Below, piece after piece: positions 34,922 to 44,073 of a DNA stretch of 64,000 bases. The DNA comes from Pedobacter gandavensis (lineage in GTDB: Bacteria; Bacteroidota; Bacteroidia; Sphingobacteriales; Sphingobacteriaceae). Made by a program: the position numbers and the translations under genes. Positions within the stretch are counted from its first letter, which is position 1, and each line of letters opens with the position of its first letter. The notes under the pieces are model-generated. The model searched no databases. It saw only the letters and a list, made by a program, of their open reading frames with translations, and was not told the DNA's origin. The stretch spans positions 186,001-250,000 of the forward strand of contig NZ_WNXC01000006.1 of NCBI RefSeq assembly GCF_014172405.1, read 5' to 3'.

Positions 34922-35481
34922 GACTTGTTCTCTTGTTTAATCCAATTTGCAAACCTGGCAACCGTACGCTTATGCCTTCTCTTTCTAAACACCCCATCAC
35001 CTTCCCTGCTCCCCTTTAAATTCGTATTGCCTTCCAGCGTGATCACCCAATCTGAACTCAGCTGCTCCACCAAACCCGCATGAGCTATCCGCTTTAAAGC
35101 CGGGAAATAAATCCCAAACACATCTCCCGGAAGCGGCAATTTGGTTAAACGCCGGAAAGGAAACAAAGAAGGCGTCCAACCCAGGCGAGGTTGAGCAAGC
35201 CCGGCTTTACTATAAACCCAACTTACAAATGCGCCACACCAGGCATGGCCCTTTCCCAACTGGATAACCTTTAAATAAGCCTCCACCCTAACCCCATCAT
35301 TCTTTCCCGTTAACTCACGAACGCCCAATTCCCCCATTGCAATCGCAACAATCCTTTTCCTTAAGACGGTCTCCTCCTGATTGACATTGATCGCTGTACT
35401 TAGCAGATGGCGATCAGGCAGCCGATTCCCGCAAAAAGCAAGGATACAAAGCATGCCCATAATAAACCTAGCTGTTGCCAT
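34918..35481 (-). CDS. CHAP-like peptidoglycan hydrolase (endolysin-like)
   Basis: A 187-residue protein with a hydrophobic N-terminal segment ('FIMGMLCILAFCG') that could be a signal or signal-arrest sequence. The catalytic domain is CHAP-like: 'AIAMGELGVRELTGKNDGVR', nucleophile Cys in 'GHAWCGAFVSWVYSKAGL', and a later His in 'IAHAGLVEQLSSDWVITLEG', with Asn in 'EGNTN'. CHAP enzymes cut peptidoglycan cross-bridges or stem peptides. The start lies 82 bp inside the holin-like gene in another frame; a later Met at 35454 would shorten the overlap. It overlaps the spanin-like gene by ATGA. Confidence 0.82.
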   Translation of the reverse strand: MATARFIMGMLCILAFCGNRLPDRHLLSTAINVNQEETVLRKRIVAIAMGELGVRELTGKNDGVRVEAYLKVIQLGKGHAWCGAFVSWVYSKAGLAQPRLGWTPSLFPFRRLTKLPLPGDVFGIYFPALKRIAHAGLVEQLSSDWVITLEGNTNLKGSREGDGVFRKRRHKRTVARFANWIKQENKS

Positions 35482-35771
35482 AATTCCATTTTTTTAAACT
35501 GTAAAACAATGATGTCTATTTTTGGAAGTCCTAAGCCATTCCACAACCATTGAAGAAGCAAAAAACTCATTCCAACCATTATTAAAAAGGCGATCACACT
35601 GAGTAAGAGCAGTAGCCAAATCCCCGGATCTATATAACCCGCATTCACATCCAAAATCATGATTAACCGTTGTCCCATTGGCCATAACAATAGCAATAGA
35701 ACTAGTAGTAATCCCATTCTGAAGCCTGTGCCTAACATCAATTCAGGCATATATATACTCGACTGTTTCAT
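35400..35771 (-). CDS. Holin-like small membrane protein
   Basis: A 123-residue protein with three hydrophobic helices at about 18-38 ('GLLLVLLLLLWPMGQ'), 52-76 ('WLLLLLSVIAFLIMVGMSFL') and 101-122 ('LGLLWACFVSLLFAGIGCLI'). Size, span number and position directly ahead of a peptidoglycan hydrolase fit a class I holin. Without homology this is topology- and context-based. It could also be an unrelated membrane partner of the DUF6266 gene that precedes it. Confidence 0.68.
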   Translation of the reverse strand: MKQSSIYMPELMLGTGFRMGLLLVLLLLLWPMGQRLIMILDVNAGYIDPGIWLLLLLSVIAFLIMVGMSFLLLQWLWNGLGLPKIDIIVLQFKKMELWQQLGLLWACFVSLLFAGIGCLIAIC

Positions 35772-35819
35772 CGTTTTATGATTTAATTGTCCAATTATTT
35801 AATGATATTCTTGAAAGAA

Positions 35820-35847
35820 CACCCACCAGCTTTCTGACCGGTGGGTG
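35820..35847 (-). terminator. Hairpin between DUF6266 and holin-like genes
   Basis: cacccacc (35820-35827) pairs with ggtgggtg (35840-35847) around a 12-nt loop. It follows the DUF6266 stop by 10 bp on the minus strand. The T tract is weak, so it could attenuate rather than stop transcription into the lysis-like genes. Confidence 0.65.
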
Positions 35848-35857
35848 CAGCAATGAT

Positions 35858-36505
35858 TTAGGCTTTTAAAAGATTACCTGCATACTGCGAGTCAGAAACC
35901 AGTAAGCCATCTGCACTGGTAAAGTATGCGTAGCATTCAATCTCCTGGCCATTAAAAATGTAAGGAATTGCGAAATCACAGGTCAGTTCAGATCTCTCAA
36001 AGGCTTTTAGCAATCCTGTATGACGATCCAAAGCAGGACAATAAATCAGGAAACTCACAAAATCAGTATCCTTTGCCTCCTTATTATTCACATCTTTGAT
36101 CCAGGAGAAGGTTAGAAAATTTGGATCAGCAATTGAATTAATTACCTTCATATTTTGAGCACCTGCCAGCTTCCCACGACTAAAAGTCAATTTCGTATAG
36201 TCGATTTCTCTATTCGGAGAAACTCCGGTTACTGCAAATTTCAAATTGTATTCTACCGCAGCACTCCTGGCCGTCTGTCTGTAAGAACGTTTTCTAAATC
36301 CCTCTTCTATGGGTTCATTCCAATGGGTAACGATACTGTTCATTCTTCCGAATATATCCTGCTGATTGAGCTGGAAGGCTGTTGCCGGTTTATTAGATTT
36401 ATGTGGTTTAACAGCAAGGATGTTTTCACCGTTAACATAACGTCCTACGTTATTTCCTACTTTGCCCTGGAAGTCGCTCCATGGGCCTGCAAATAATTTT
36501 CCCAT
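35858..36505 (-). CDS. DUF6266 family protein
   Basis: A 215-residue protein without signal peptide. The opening 'MGKLFAGPWSDFQGKVGNNV' and 'VKPHKSNKPATAFQLNQQDI' are characteristic of DUF6266, a family frequent in Sphingobacteriaceae and Flavobacteriia, often in several copies per genome. The C-terminal half is beta-rich ('TCDFAIPYIFNGQEIECYAY'). Its function is unknown. Here it is first in a leftward set with holin-like, endolysin-like and spanin-like genes, which would fit a cargo or structural protein released by controlled lysis; that is inference. Confidence 0.85.
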   Translation of the reverse strand: MGKLFAGPWSDFQGKVGNNVGRYVNGENILAVKPHKSNKPATAFQLNQQDIFGRMNSIVTHWNEPIEEGFRKRSYRQTARSAAVEYNLKFAVTGVSPNREIDYTKLTFSRGKLAGAQNMKVINSIADPNFLTFSWIKDVNNKEAKDTDFVSFLIYCPALDRHTGLLKAFERSELTCDFAIPYIFNGQEIECYAYFTSADGLLVSDSQYAGNLLKA

Positions 36506-36689
36506 TTTTGGTTAATTTTAAGTTTTACTGATCTGTTGAATCGTAAGTTGCTTGCAAGCCGCTTTTTCCGCGGCGCCACGGAAATCGCTTTAAACATTAC
36601 AATTCAAACGTATGGATCAGGAAACTAAAAACCTAACACACAGCGCATTGTGGCACAAACTGGGATTCATTGGGATAACTTGGTTTAAT

Positions 36690-36944
36690 TTAGGAGTCTG
36701 AAGGTTCAAGAATTGAGGACTTTAGATAAAAAGTCCGCCCAACAATCTTCTTTTTCTTCCAGGCACACTCCTTTACTTTCCTGTAAAAACTGCTGGGACT
36801 AATTTTCAATAAATTCATGACACCCTGATTGTCCAGCCATACTTCTTCCTCTTTAAGCTCCGGCTCTTGTCTCAAATAAGCTTTCTCTTTCAATAGGAGT
36901 AACTTATTCAAGATCCGTTCAATCCTTATTAGTGTCATTTTCAT
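36690..36944 (-). CDS. Small helix-turn-helix (excisionase-like) protein
   Basis: An 84-residue protein. The C-terminal half has a winged-helix MerR/excisionase-like pattern: 'VWLDNQGVMNLLKISPSSFY', 'RKVKECAWKKKKIVGRTFYL'. The N-terminal half is a charged helix ('RILNKLLLLKEKAYLRQEPE'). Such proteins regulate mobile elements or nearby operons in Bacteroidota. It lies 184 bp upstream of the DUF6266 gene in the same direction and may control it. Confidence 0.72.
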   Translation of the reverse strand: MKMTLIRIERILNKLLLLKEKAYLRQEPELKEEEVWLDNQGVMNLLKISPSSFYRKVKECAWKKKKIVGRTFYLKSSILEPSDS

Positions 36945-37391
36945 AATGGTTGGGATTTAAAAGAGGCAAAATTGAACATAGCTGTCGCCATGCCTATAAA
37001 AATGGCCTCCATAGTTAATAAATAGGGTTGATTAGGAAGATAGATGATTTTTTAAATGCGCATTAGCGCTTACTTCGGATTGAGGTACCTGATCATTTGC
37101 TTGTGTTAAATGTTAAAAGAATAGAAATCCCCCCAAATAGCAAAAATCGTTTCGCTAGAATACCTCAAAAAAGACATTAAAGCAAACAATTACGATACTA
37201 AAAAGCTAATAAAACACCAATTAATACTATTAAAATAAATATAATAAATTACTTAGCAAAACCTAAGGATTTTAAAACTTTAACGAATAATATTTACTGA
37301 ATCATATGATAATGGCATTAACGAATGTGTATAATATTGGTAATTCAAACCTAATCGATAACTTTAGAATTAAATCGAACATATATTCAAT
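36945..37391. other. AT-rich intergenic region
   Basis: About 450 bp with no coding frame. A TAnnTTTG-like box (taacttta, near 37361-37368) with an upstream ttgg may be the promoter of the plus-strand gene at 37392. Nothing else stands out. Confidence 0.45.
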
Positions 37392-38075
37392 ATGAAAAAC
37401 CTCTCCCTAACGTTATTGATATTATTAATTACTTCTACCTCATATGCACAAACCTATACACTAAAGGGGGACGTAAAAAACCTTCAATCCGACAGTCTTT
37501 TTATACTCAAATACAATGGTTCAAATTTATCCGGCGCAAAGATATCAGTTACTCAGGGTAAGTTCGAGTATACTGACAGTGTAGCCGAACCTTATTTCAT
37601 CCAGATTCTTAAACTTAAACCCGGTACAAACTCCACCGAAGGCAAGGTTATTGAGTTCATGGTGGAACCTGGAGTCATGCAAATAACAGGTGATGCCAGT
37701 TCTTTTGAGCACATGAAAGTTTCCGGTTCAAAGAGCGATGAGGTTTTAAAAAAATACTTACTGGAAGACGAGAAACTTAAAAACCACTGGGAAGCGCTAA
37801 AGATCTCGTATGATCATGCAGTAGCAAAAAAGGACCTGATCAACAAAAAGAAAATAGGCATTGAACTAAATGCTGTACTCTTAAAAAAAAGGGTTCCTTT
37901 ATTAAAGCAATACGTCAAAGCAAATGCTAAAACTACTATTGGCGCATTGCTTCCTAATTTTTGCATTTTAGAAGATGCACTTAAAAAAGAAGACTATAAG
38001 GAAATGTACGAGATGTTAGACCTCAAAATCAGAAAAACCGGTTACGGTCAGCGTGTTCTGGCAAGGTGCAAATAA
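37392..38075 (+). CDS. TlpA relative truncated to its DUF4369 part
   Basis: A 227-residue exported protein; the signal peptide is MKNLSLTLLILLITSTSYAQ. Residues about 21-125 are a DUF4369 domain ('YTLKGDVKNLQSDSLFIL', 'MVEPGVMQITGDASSFEHMK'), then a charged helical linker. In full-length relatives (compare 12798-13904) a thioredoxin domain with a CxxC motif follows; here the frame stops at 'TGYGQRVLARCK' just where it should begin. It is probably a 3'-truncated gene; a short DUF4369-only protein is the alternative. Confidence 0.75.
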   Translation: MKNLSLTLLILLITSTSYAQTYTLKGDVKNLQSDSLFILKYNGSNLSGAKISVTQGKFEYTDSVAEPYFIQILKLKPGTNSTEGKVIEFMVEPGVMQITGDASSFEHMKVSGSKSDEVLKKYLLEDEKLKNHWEALKISYDHAVAKKDLINKKKIGIELNAVLLKKRVPLLKQYVKANAKTTIGALLPNFCILEDALKKEDYKEMYEMLDLKIRKTGYGQRVLARCK

Positions 38076-38090
38076 GGACAGAATCTTTAT

Positions 38091-38378
38091 GGAGAAACGC
38101 TGATATCCTTTCTTCTACTTTCCGGAGCGGCATTGTCCACCATGATATTCCCAAGGCTGTCCTTCTTTTTCGGCAAGCCTGGAATCGTAGAGAGCATCGC
38201 GGTCCAACCCTTTTTATCAGCCCAAACTCCCATTACCAATCGGAACATTCCCTGTTTCATTTATAGATGGCGTATCGAAAATAACACGATAATTATCCTG
38301 ATCCTTTTGTGCATAAACATCGAAAGTAAACGACTGCACCAGAATCGACAACAACACTAAGCATATAAATCTCTTCAT
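38091..38378 (-). pseudogene. Broken secreted glycosidase-like gene, N-terminal remnant
   Basis: The start at 38378 directly follows the 805-aa gene stop. It opens a good signal peptide (MKRFICLVLLSILVQSFTFD) and then 'DTPSINETGNVPIGNGSLG', a pattern like the start of GH95-type enzymes, and stops at codon 54 (38217-38219). Another frame then reads on ('VWADKKGWTAMLSTIPGLPK' ... 'ESRRKDISVSP') to 38091. Frameshift plus deletion left only the first part of a gene once co-transcribed with the 805-aa gene. Confidence 0.55.
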
Positions 38379-38380
38379 TA

Positions 38381-40798
38381 CTATAATTTAACTTTCTCTG
38401 CTTCCATCCTAGTGATGTATCGAATGATAACGGCAGGGGTTTCATCCGAAGTCGAATCACAAGCAAACGCTATCGCAGATTCACCCTGAGGCAACACCGC
38501 TTTCCCCTCCGTACTCAAGGTCTTTAAAACCTTATAATTCTTATCTGTCAGTGTCGCATTGCCCTCATGATCTAACAATAGGTATTGACCTGATGCAATG
38601 GTTCCTTCAATTTTTATCACCCCTTTTGGTGTAGTAAATGAAGGGTTAGAGATCGCACCATCCCCTTCCACTTTAAGACGAATGCTGAATGTACTTTCCT
38701 TTGGCGAATACCAGGACCAATCGGCTCCTCCTGGTTGTCCCGGTTGCATTCCCGCTAAATCACAGGTAAATGGCTTTGATATATAAAGTGGGTGTAATAA
38801 ATAATTCTTTTCGTCTACCTTTTGAAGATGCCATTCTGTTGACGGATCCTTTAGCCGTTCCATTTGATTTGCAGAAAATGCTTTCACAGCTCTTAGCTCA
38901 TCCCAATTTTTCATGGCCTCCAATAGTTTGTCAATCTGGCCATGATTACGCAAGGTTTTCATATTGATGGTCATCGCATATCCAGCATCAAAACCTGCTG
39001 ATTCAGACAGCGCCCACTCCAAATCTTCTAAGGTAGTGGCTTCAAACTTACGCTCTGCCGTTCTCACCAAAAACCATCCCAGCATCCTCGGAAACAGGTT
39101 TCTTTTAAAATACTCCTGATTTTTGATCCTATTCTCCACCTGACCTTGTCTCATTGCTTCCCCCCAAGGTTCCCCCCAATTCATTCGGGTATGGATATGC
39201 CATAAATAGTGGTCCAGGCGACTGGCGTCATTTATTAAATCCGACTTATCTTTAAGGTTATTATAGTATTCCGTGATAAATTTAGCGGTCGCATAATAAT
39301 CGTGACCGGTATACATACTTCCTTCCAGGCCATCAAATGAGATCTGTTTGATTCCAGTTTTATTAAAAATCTCCGCTAGTCGCTGTGCAAATTCGTCTTG
39401 TAATTCTAAATCTGGAAACAAGGTTTTATAGGGATAATCCCATAGTTTATACAATGGGTTTTGTTTTGAATGTACCGCCTTACGCGTTCCAAATGCTCCA
39501 CGAGTACATTTCGTTAATAAAATCTTGTCACCAACTACTTCATATTTTCCAAAAGTGATGAGCTCATCCTCTATTTGCAGCGCATTCAAGGAAAGTGGCA
39601 TTTCAAAAAGATCAGATTTTAAAATCTCTATATCAGTTCGGTTGCTATCTAAATCGTTAACCAATGTTAACACCCCTTGTTTCAATAACTTTTTACTGGG
39701 AATAGGCGTAACATAGGCATCAGTAGTGGTTAGAAAATTTGTTAAGGTATGAATACCCACATGTATGCCCTTTGCTTTTGCCCGGTCAACTAGTTGTTTA
39801 ACGCCTTCATCACCATTTTTTACAAAGGAAGGTTTCCAGTTAAAATGCCCCCAGGTTGCGAATGGATCTGTATGGTATATATTTTTAAACCCCGCCATTT
39901 TCGTTTTCTCCAGCACAAAGTCAAAATCGTCTTCTGAAAAATCTGATATCAAATAAGAGCCCATTGCTGCCCTGGAAATTTTATCCCATTCTCCATTAAT
40001 CATAGGGTGAGGAAGTCCTTGTTCCAACTCTATTTTGCCGATTCTTTTTAGAATATCACTTCTTAGATCTCCAAACAATGCAATCTTCGCACCCTCAATT
40101 TTGGCATCAGGACCTTTAATCGGTAAGGTTAGCGAATTTTTGATTTGTTGCACTTTCCTAAATTCCTGATTTTCCCTATTCCTGGCTGACAATTGAAATA
40201 CGGTTCCGGTTTTGGCATCTACTGCAGCTAAATTATAAAAGGGTATACTGGCCACAGACAAGTCTGTATTATCACCTCTATAATTAAAGGCTTTGCTGTA
40301 TTTTTCCGCTAATTCCTGAGGAATTCCACCATTGGTTTTAATATGTAAAGACTGTACTCCAAATGCAATATCATTCTGTTGTGCAACGCCAACTATTTCT
40401 CCAACTACCTCATTGATATTGACTTTCAAAGGTCCAAAAACAACCGCTTGATAGGATTTATTAATGGATACAATTTCATAGACTATGGCTACCGGCGTTT
40501 GACTTACCTTAAGTATTATTTTCTCACCATCTTCCATCGTCAATGAAAATTTATCTCCGTTTACCTGCAAGGATTTGGGCAAGACCAGCAAACCATTTTT
40601 AGCCGCGGATAATATTGGATATTGTCCATCAGATAGGATTTCTTTCCCTGAAACTAGGATCGACTTGTAAAATCCCTTCTCGTCGATACTGACCTTCGTT
40701 TGATAGGTTTTCAAATCAACCGCAAATAAAAATCCAGGTAGCGAGAACAGCAGTACCATCATCGCGCATTTTAAAGTCTTGTTCAATTTTAAATCCAT
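38381..40798 (-). CDS. Large secreted glycoside-hydrolase-like protein, family unassigned
   Basis: An 805-residue exported protein; signal peptide about 1-26 ('MVLLFSLPGFLFA'). An N-terminal beta-sandwich region (about 30-260) is followed by a likely TIM barrel (about 270-620). Barrel-like strand motifs are 'GFKNIYHTDPFATWGHFNWK', 'KGIHVGIHTLTNFLTT' and 'IKQISFDGLEGSMYTG', where the Asp/Glu of FDGLEG resemble catalytic acids of GH27/31/36-type enzymes. A C-terminal beta domain (about 680-805) follows. I do not recognise a named family. The downstream partner is a broken glycosidase-like gene, so this was probably part of a glycan-degradation operon. Confidence 0.78.
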   Translation of the reverse strand: MDLKLNKTLKCAMMVLLFSLPGFLFAVDLKTYQTKVSIDEKGFYKSILVSGKEILSDGQYPILSAAKNGLLVLPKSLQVNGDKFSLTMEDGEKIILKVSQTPVAIVYEIVSINKSYQAVVFGPLKVNINEVVGEIVGVAQQNDIAFGVQSLHIKTNGGIPQELAEKYSKAFNYRGDNTDLSVASIPFYNLAAVDAKTGTVFQLSARNRENQEFRKVQQIKNSLTLPIKGPDAKIEGAKIALFGDLRSDILKRIGKIELEQGLPHPMINGEWDKISRAAMGSYLISDFSEDDFDFVLEKTKMAGFKNIYHTDPFATWGHFNWKPSFVKNGDEGVKQLVDRAKAKGIHVGIHTLTNFLTTTDAYVTPIPSKKLLKQGVLTLVNDLDSNRTDIEILKSDLFEMPLSLNALQIEDELITFGKYEVVGDKILLTKCTRGAFGTRKAVHSKQNPLYKLWDYPYKTLFPDLELQDEFAQRLAEIFNKTGIKQISFDGLEGSMYTGHDYYATAKFITEYYNNLKDKSDLINDASRLDHYLWHIHTRMNWGEPWGEAMRQGQVENRIKNQEYFKRNLFPRMLGWFLVRTAERKFEATTLEDLEWALSESAGFDAGYAMTINMKTLRNHGQIDKLLEAMKNWDELRAVKAFSANQMERLKDPSTEWHLQKVDEKNYLLHPLYISKPFTCDLAGMQPGQPGGADWSWYSPKESTFSIRLKVEGDGAISNPSFTTPKGVIKIEGTIASGQYLLLDHEGNATLTDKNYKVLKTLSTEGKAVLPQGESAIAFACDSTSDETPAVIIRYITRMEAEKVKL

Positions 40799-41061
40799 TC
40801 CTTTTGAAATTTAAATCTTTATCAATAAAAGGTCTTTTTAATGATAAGTTTTTTAACCATCGATACCGTTTCGTTAGTTTATCAAAGAAAGCTGATTTTC
40901 AATACACATCTTTGATGAAATTGCCAATTTATTCAGTGATTTTGGCACAGGAATAGGCGGAGAATATTTCCTAGATACCTCAACAGCTTTATCTTGCTAT
41001 TCCAAAATAGAACAGCAAGATTTCAAACGGCTTATTTAAACAAAGACAGAAAAAAATGTGC

Positions 41062-41532
41062 TTATCCCAGCTTAGCGGAAAGAATTTCGTTCTTTTCCTT
41101 TTCAACAGACAGCAACCTTTCGTAAAGATTTGTGTTTTTACTATAAAGCATTTTGAGGTTCTCCATCGCTTCAATCAACTGATCCACTAAATTATACCTT
41201 TCAGGATTCGTATTATTGTTAACTACACTTAAACCGTAATCCCCTTGTATAGTTCCGTTTGCACTATCAATAAATGTATTAAAGTAATTAATCGCTGCTT
41301 CTTCAGTAAAATTCTCCAACACCTCCACCGGTATCTTTAAAGCAGTGGCCACTAAGATCAACACCTGTTGCTCTACAACTTCTTTCGCTTCTACCAATGA
41401 AATCCTCTTTTGATTCCATTCGGCACCCATTACTTCCGCCAATCCTTCTTGTCTTAGCCCTAACATTTCTCTAAACCGTTTAACATTTTTACCCTGATGA
41501 ACTTTTAATTGATTGTTTCTTGAATCTTTCAT
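41062..41532 (-). CDS. XRE-family transcriptional regulator
   Basis: A 156-residue protein. An N-terminal helix-turn-helix (about 12-72: 'GKNVKRFREMLGLRQEGLAE', 'RISLVEAKEVVEQQVLILVA') is followed by a linker and a C-terminal coiled coil (about 115-155: 'LVDQLIEAMENLKMLYSKN', 'LLSVEKEKNEILSAKLG'), which suggests dimerisation. Divergent from the 211-aa gene at 41735 with about 200 bp between, so it may control that gene or itself. Target unknown. Confidence 0.85.
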   Translation of the reverse strand: MKDSRNNQLKVHQGKNVKRFREMLGLRQEGLAEVMGAEWNQKRISLVEAKEVVEQQVLILVATALKIPVEVLENFTEEAAINYFNTFIDSANGTIQGDYGLSVVNNNTNPERYNLVDQLIEAMENLKMLYSKNTNLYERLLSVEKEKNEILSAKLG

Positions 41533-41734
41533 AATAACGCCTTTAAGTTTAAATACAAGTTAAATAATAAAACTTAAATAAACAACAAAGAACAAAACAA
41601 TAACCAGTAAATTACAAATTAAGCAATAACTTAAATAGAACAAACAAATGCATGGTTTAGAATCTCAGCTATATAGTTATTCGTCTCATCCATTAGGGAA
41701 GAATTAACAAACCATTCATTTAAAAATCAAAGAC

Positions 41735-42370
41735 ATGAAAACAGCAAACACTACACAAGAATTCGATTTCAGTTACCTAAACAATGATGAAATTGACAAC
41801 CCGCTGCATTGCATCGGCTATTTTTTTACCAAACAAGTATACATAGAAGAACTTCGCATCGACATCCACAACTGGGTAAAAACAGCCTGTTCCCTTTCCA
41901 ACGATCAGTTTGGAGACCCGGATCAATTTGCCGTCATCCATCAGCATTGCACTAAACTTTTGGAAATCGCCTATTTATTAAACCATGATGATATCGACCT
42001 TAGAATTCACAACTATCATCCTATTTATCGCCTTCACAACGATTGTTTCGCATGGCATGCCGAGAATAAACAAACGCTCAGCTGTCCGGATTTATATTAC
42101 AGAAACCTGGTAGGTGACGAAATCAATGATGTTAAAACATTCTTTGAAGATTTGTTCGAGTTTATGACTTTAGACCAGTGGTACAAGATTCTCGATCTGC
42201 TATTTATCCATTCTAAACAGGAAACTAGCTTTACACAGCAGGAGCAATATGGCCACTTGATCATTGAGATTCTATCCTATCTGGAAAAAGTATTAGAATC
42301 TATTTCGGTGGTTTATGAAACCAAAGCCCTTCCTTACATTAACAGCTACTACCCTGAACTTCTTGACTAG
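41735..42370 (+). CDS. Hypothetical protein, unrecognised
   Basis: A 211-residue soluble helical protein with many His, Asp and aromatic residues ('LHCIGYFFTKQVYIEELRID', 'VIHQHCTKLLEIAYLLNHDD', 'FFEDLFEFMTLDQWYKILDL'). No signal peptide and no motif known to me. The clean start, full-length frame and following AT-rich gap support a real gene. It is divergent from the XRE-type regulator, the only contextual clue. Confidence 0.72.
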   Translation: MKTANTTQEFDFSYLNNDEIDNPLHCIGYFFTKQVYIEELRIDIHNWVKTACSLSNDQFGDPDQFAVIHQHCTKLLEIAYLLNHDDIDLRIHNYHPIYRLHNDCFAWHAENKQTLSCPDLYYRNLVGDEINDVKTFFEDLFEFMTLDQWYKILDLLFIHSKQETSFTQQEQYGHLIIEILSYLEKVLESISVVYETKALPYINSYYPELLD

Positions 42371-42538
42371 CTCCAATGCTCCCTCTTGATAAAGATTTGA
42401 TGCATTATGCTTAAAATCAAGAGGGAGATTACCAATCTAAAATCTTATTCCTAACTAAGATTAAACAACAGAAAAAACGTAGATAACTTAACGTTTCTTT
42501 AATATTAAACTCATTACTTTGCGACCCAAATCAAGATT

Positions 42539-43963
42539 ATGAGAATAAAACATCTACTTATTTACAGTTCCCTGGTTATCTTAAGTTTAGCCGGATGTTC
42601 AAAACAAACCGTATCGGAAGCAATCGAAGCTCCGATAGAAAATGCACCCGTTACCTACAAAATCACTGAAAACTTTGAGAATGTTACTAAAACTGCCTAC
42701 GCTGCAGCGGATATTAATATTTCCACCGGCTCCTGGAATTTTGACGATGCTTTAGTTGGCAATCTACCTGCCGATCTTAAAAATGGACAAAAAAGTGTTC
42801 GTCTTAGAAAAGGTAAAATCACGATGAATTTCGATGTTGCAGGTCTAAAAACTTTATACATCTCTCATGGAAAATACGGAAAAGATAAAGATTTCACCTG
42901 GCAATTATTTATGTCAGAGGATGGAGGAACAACCTTTACCCAGTTAGGAAAAGATATTCTGGAAAAAAGCACTTCCTTGGTTACCGACTCTTTTAAGATT
43001 GATGCTAAAGTAAAAGTACGCTTCCAAATCAAAAACCTAGCCGACTCTGGTAGTCGCGTCAATATTGATGACATCGTTTTCAAAGGAATCGGAGAATCAG
43101 GAATTGTAGTTGGTACGCCAGATACAGATCCAGGTGAAGATACCTCAACACCTCCAGTTTCTACGCCATCTAGGGACCTTATCGTAGCTGCAGATGCTCA
43201 ACCGCTATCAGGAGACGACAGTAATGCACTTTTTGGCAACCCTTCTGCTGCAAATAGCTTAAGCGCCGACAATTACTTGTTAGACATGCGTTATTATGTT
43301 CAATCTTATAGCAGCACACGTGGTACACCAAACTGGGTAAGCTGGCATTTAGATCCAAAAACCATTACTCAAGTCACTAAAAGACTAGACAATTTTGCTG
43401 GTTTCTCAGGTTTACCGCTTAATTTCTACCAGGTAGGTAACAACAGTTATTACAATTCAGGTTTCGACAGAGGTCACAACTGCCCTTCTGCTGATCGTAC
43501 CAGCTCAACAGCTGCTAACGGCGCAACCTTCCTGATGACCAACATGATCCCACAAGCACCAAGTAACAACCAAGGTCCATGGGCAGATTTTGAAAACTAT
43601 TTACGCGCTCAGGTAGTTTCTGGAAATGAAGTCTATATCATTATGGGAAGTTATGGTTCAGGTGGTATTGGTAAATTGGGATCTGTAAGTACTACCATCG
43701 ATAATGGAAAAGTAACCGTTCCTAGCAATGTATGGAAAATCGCATTGATTATGCCTAATGGTGATGGTGATGCAAGCAGAGTAAGTAACTCAACCAGAGT
43801 AATTGCACTGAATACGCCAAACGTGAATACAATTGATAAAGATTGGAAGAAATATATTGTGACCGTGAGAGACATTGAGAAAGCTACAGGTTATAATCTG
43901 CTTTCAGCATTACCTCTAGACGTACAGAATAGTATTGAAACTAAAAAAGACGCTGGTAATTAA
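42539..43963 (+). CDS. Secreted DNA/RNA non-specific endonuclease lipoprotein
   Basis: A 474-residue exported nuclease. The lipobox 'ILSLAGCSKQ' anchors it. Residues about 35-190 form a beta-sandwich carbohydrate-binding-like domain ('YKITENFENVTKTAYAAADI'). The C-terminal domain (about 220-460) is a beta-beta-alpha-metal nuclease with 'SGFDRGHNCPSADRTSS' (DRGH, catalytic His) and the metal-binding Asn in 'MIPQAPSNNQGPWADFENYL'. The family cuts DNA and RNA with a divalent metal; on the cell surface it would serve nutrient scavenging or defence. It has a strong terminator 22 bp after the stop. Confidence 0.93.
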   Translation: MRIKHLLIYSSLVILSLAGCSKQTVSEAIEAPIENAPVTYKITENFENVTKTAYAAADINISTGSWNFDDALVGNLPADLKNGQKSVRLRKGKITMNFDVAGLKTLYISHGKYGKDKDFTWQLFMSEDGGTTFTQLGKDILEKSTSLVTDSFKIDAKVKVRFQIKNLADSGSRVNIDDIVFKGIGESGIVVGTPDTDPGEDTSTPPVSTPSRDLIVAADAQPLSGDDSNALFGNPSAANSLSADNYLLDMRYYVQSYSSTRGTPNWVSWHLDPKTITQVTKRLDNFAGFSGLPLNFYQVGNNSYYNSGFDRGHNCPSADRTSSTAANGATFLMTNMIPQAPSNNQGPWADFENYLRAQVVSGNEVYIIMGSYGSGGIGKLGSVSTTIDNGKVTVPSNVWKIALIMPNGDGDASRVSNSTRVIALNTPNVNTIDKDWKKYIVTVRDIEKATGYNLLSALPLDVQNSIETKKDAGN

Positions 43964-43984
43964 TAGTATAAACCACTCTTTACT

Positions 43985-44024
43985 AAATAGCGGTTGTTCT
44001 TATGGAACAACCGCTATTTTTATG
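43985..44024 (+). terminator. Rho-independent terminator of nuclease gene
   Basis: A perfect 15-bp stem (43985-43999 with 44005-44019), 5-nt loop, followed by a short T run. Confidence 0.92.
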
Positions 44025-44073
44025 TCTAAGGAAATTTGGATTCCGGATTACCTAAAGAATCACATTAAATTCC

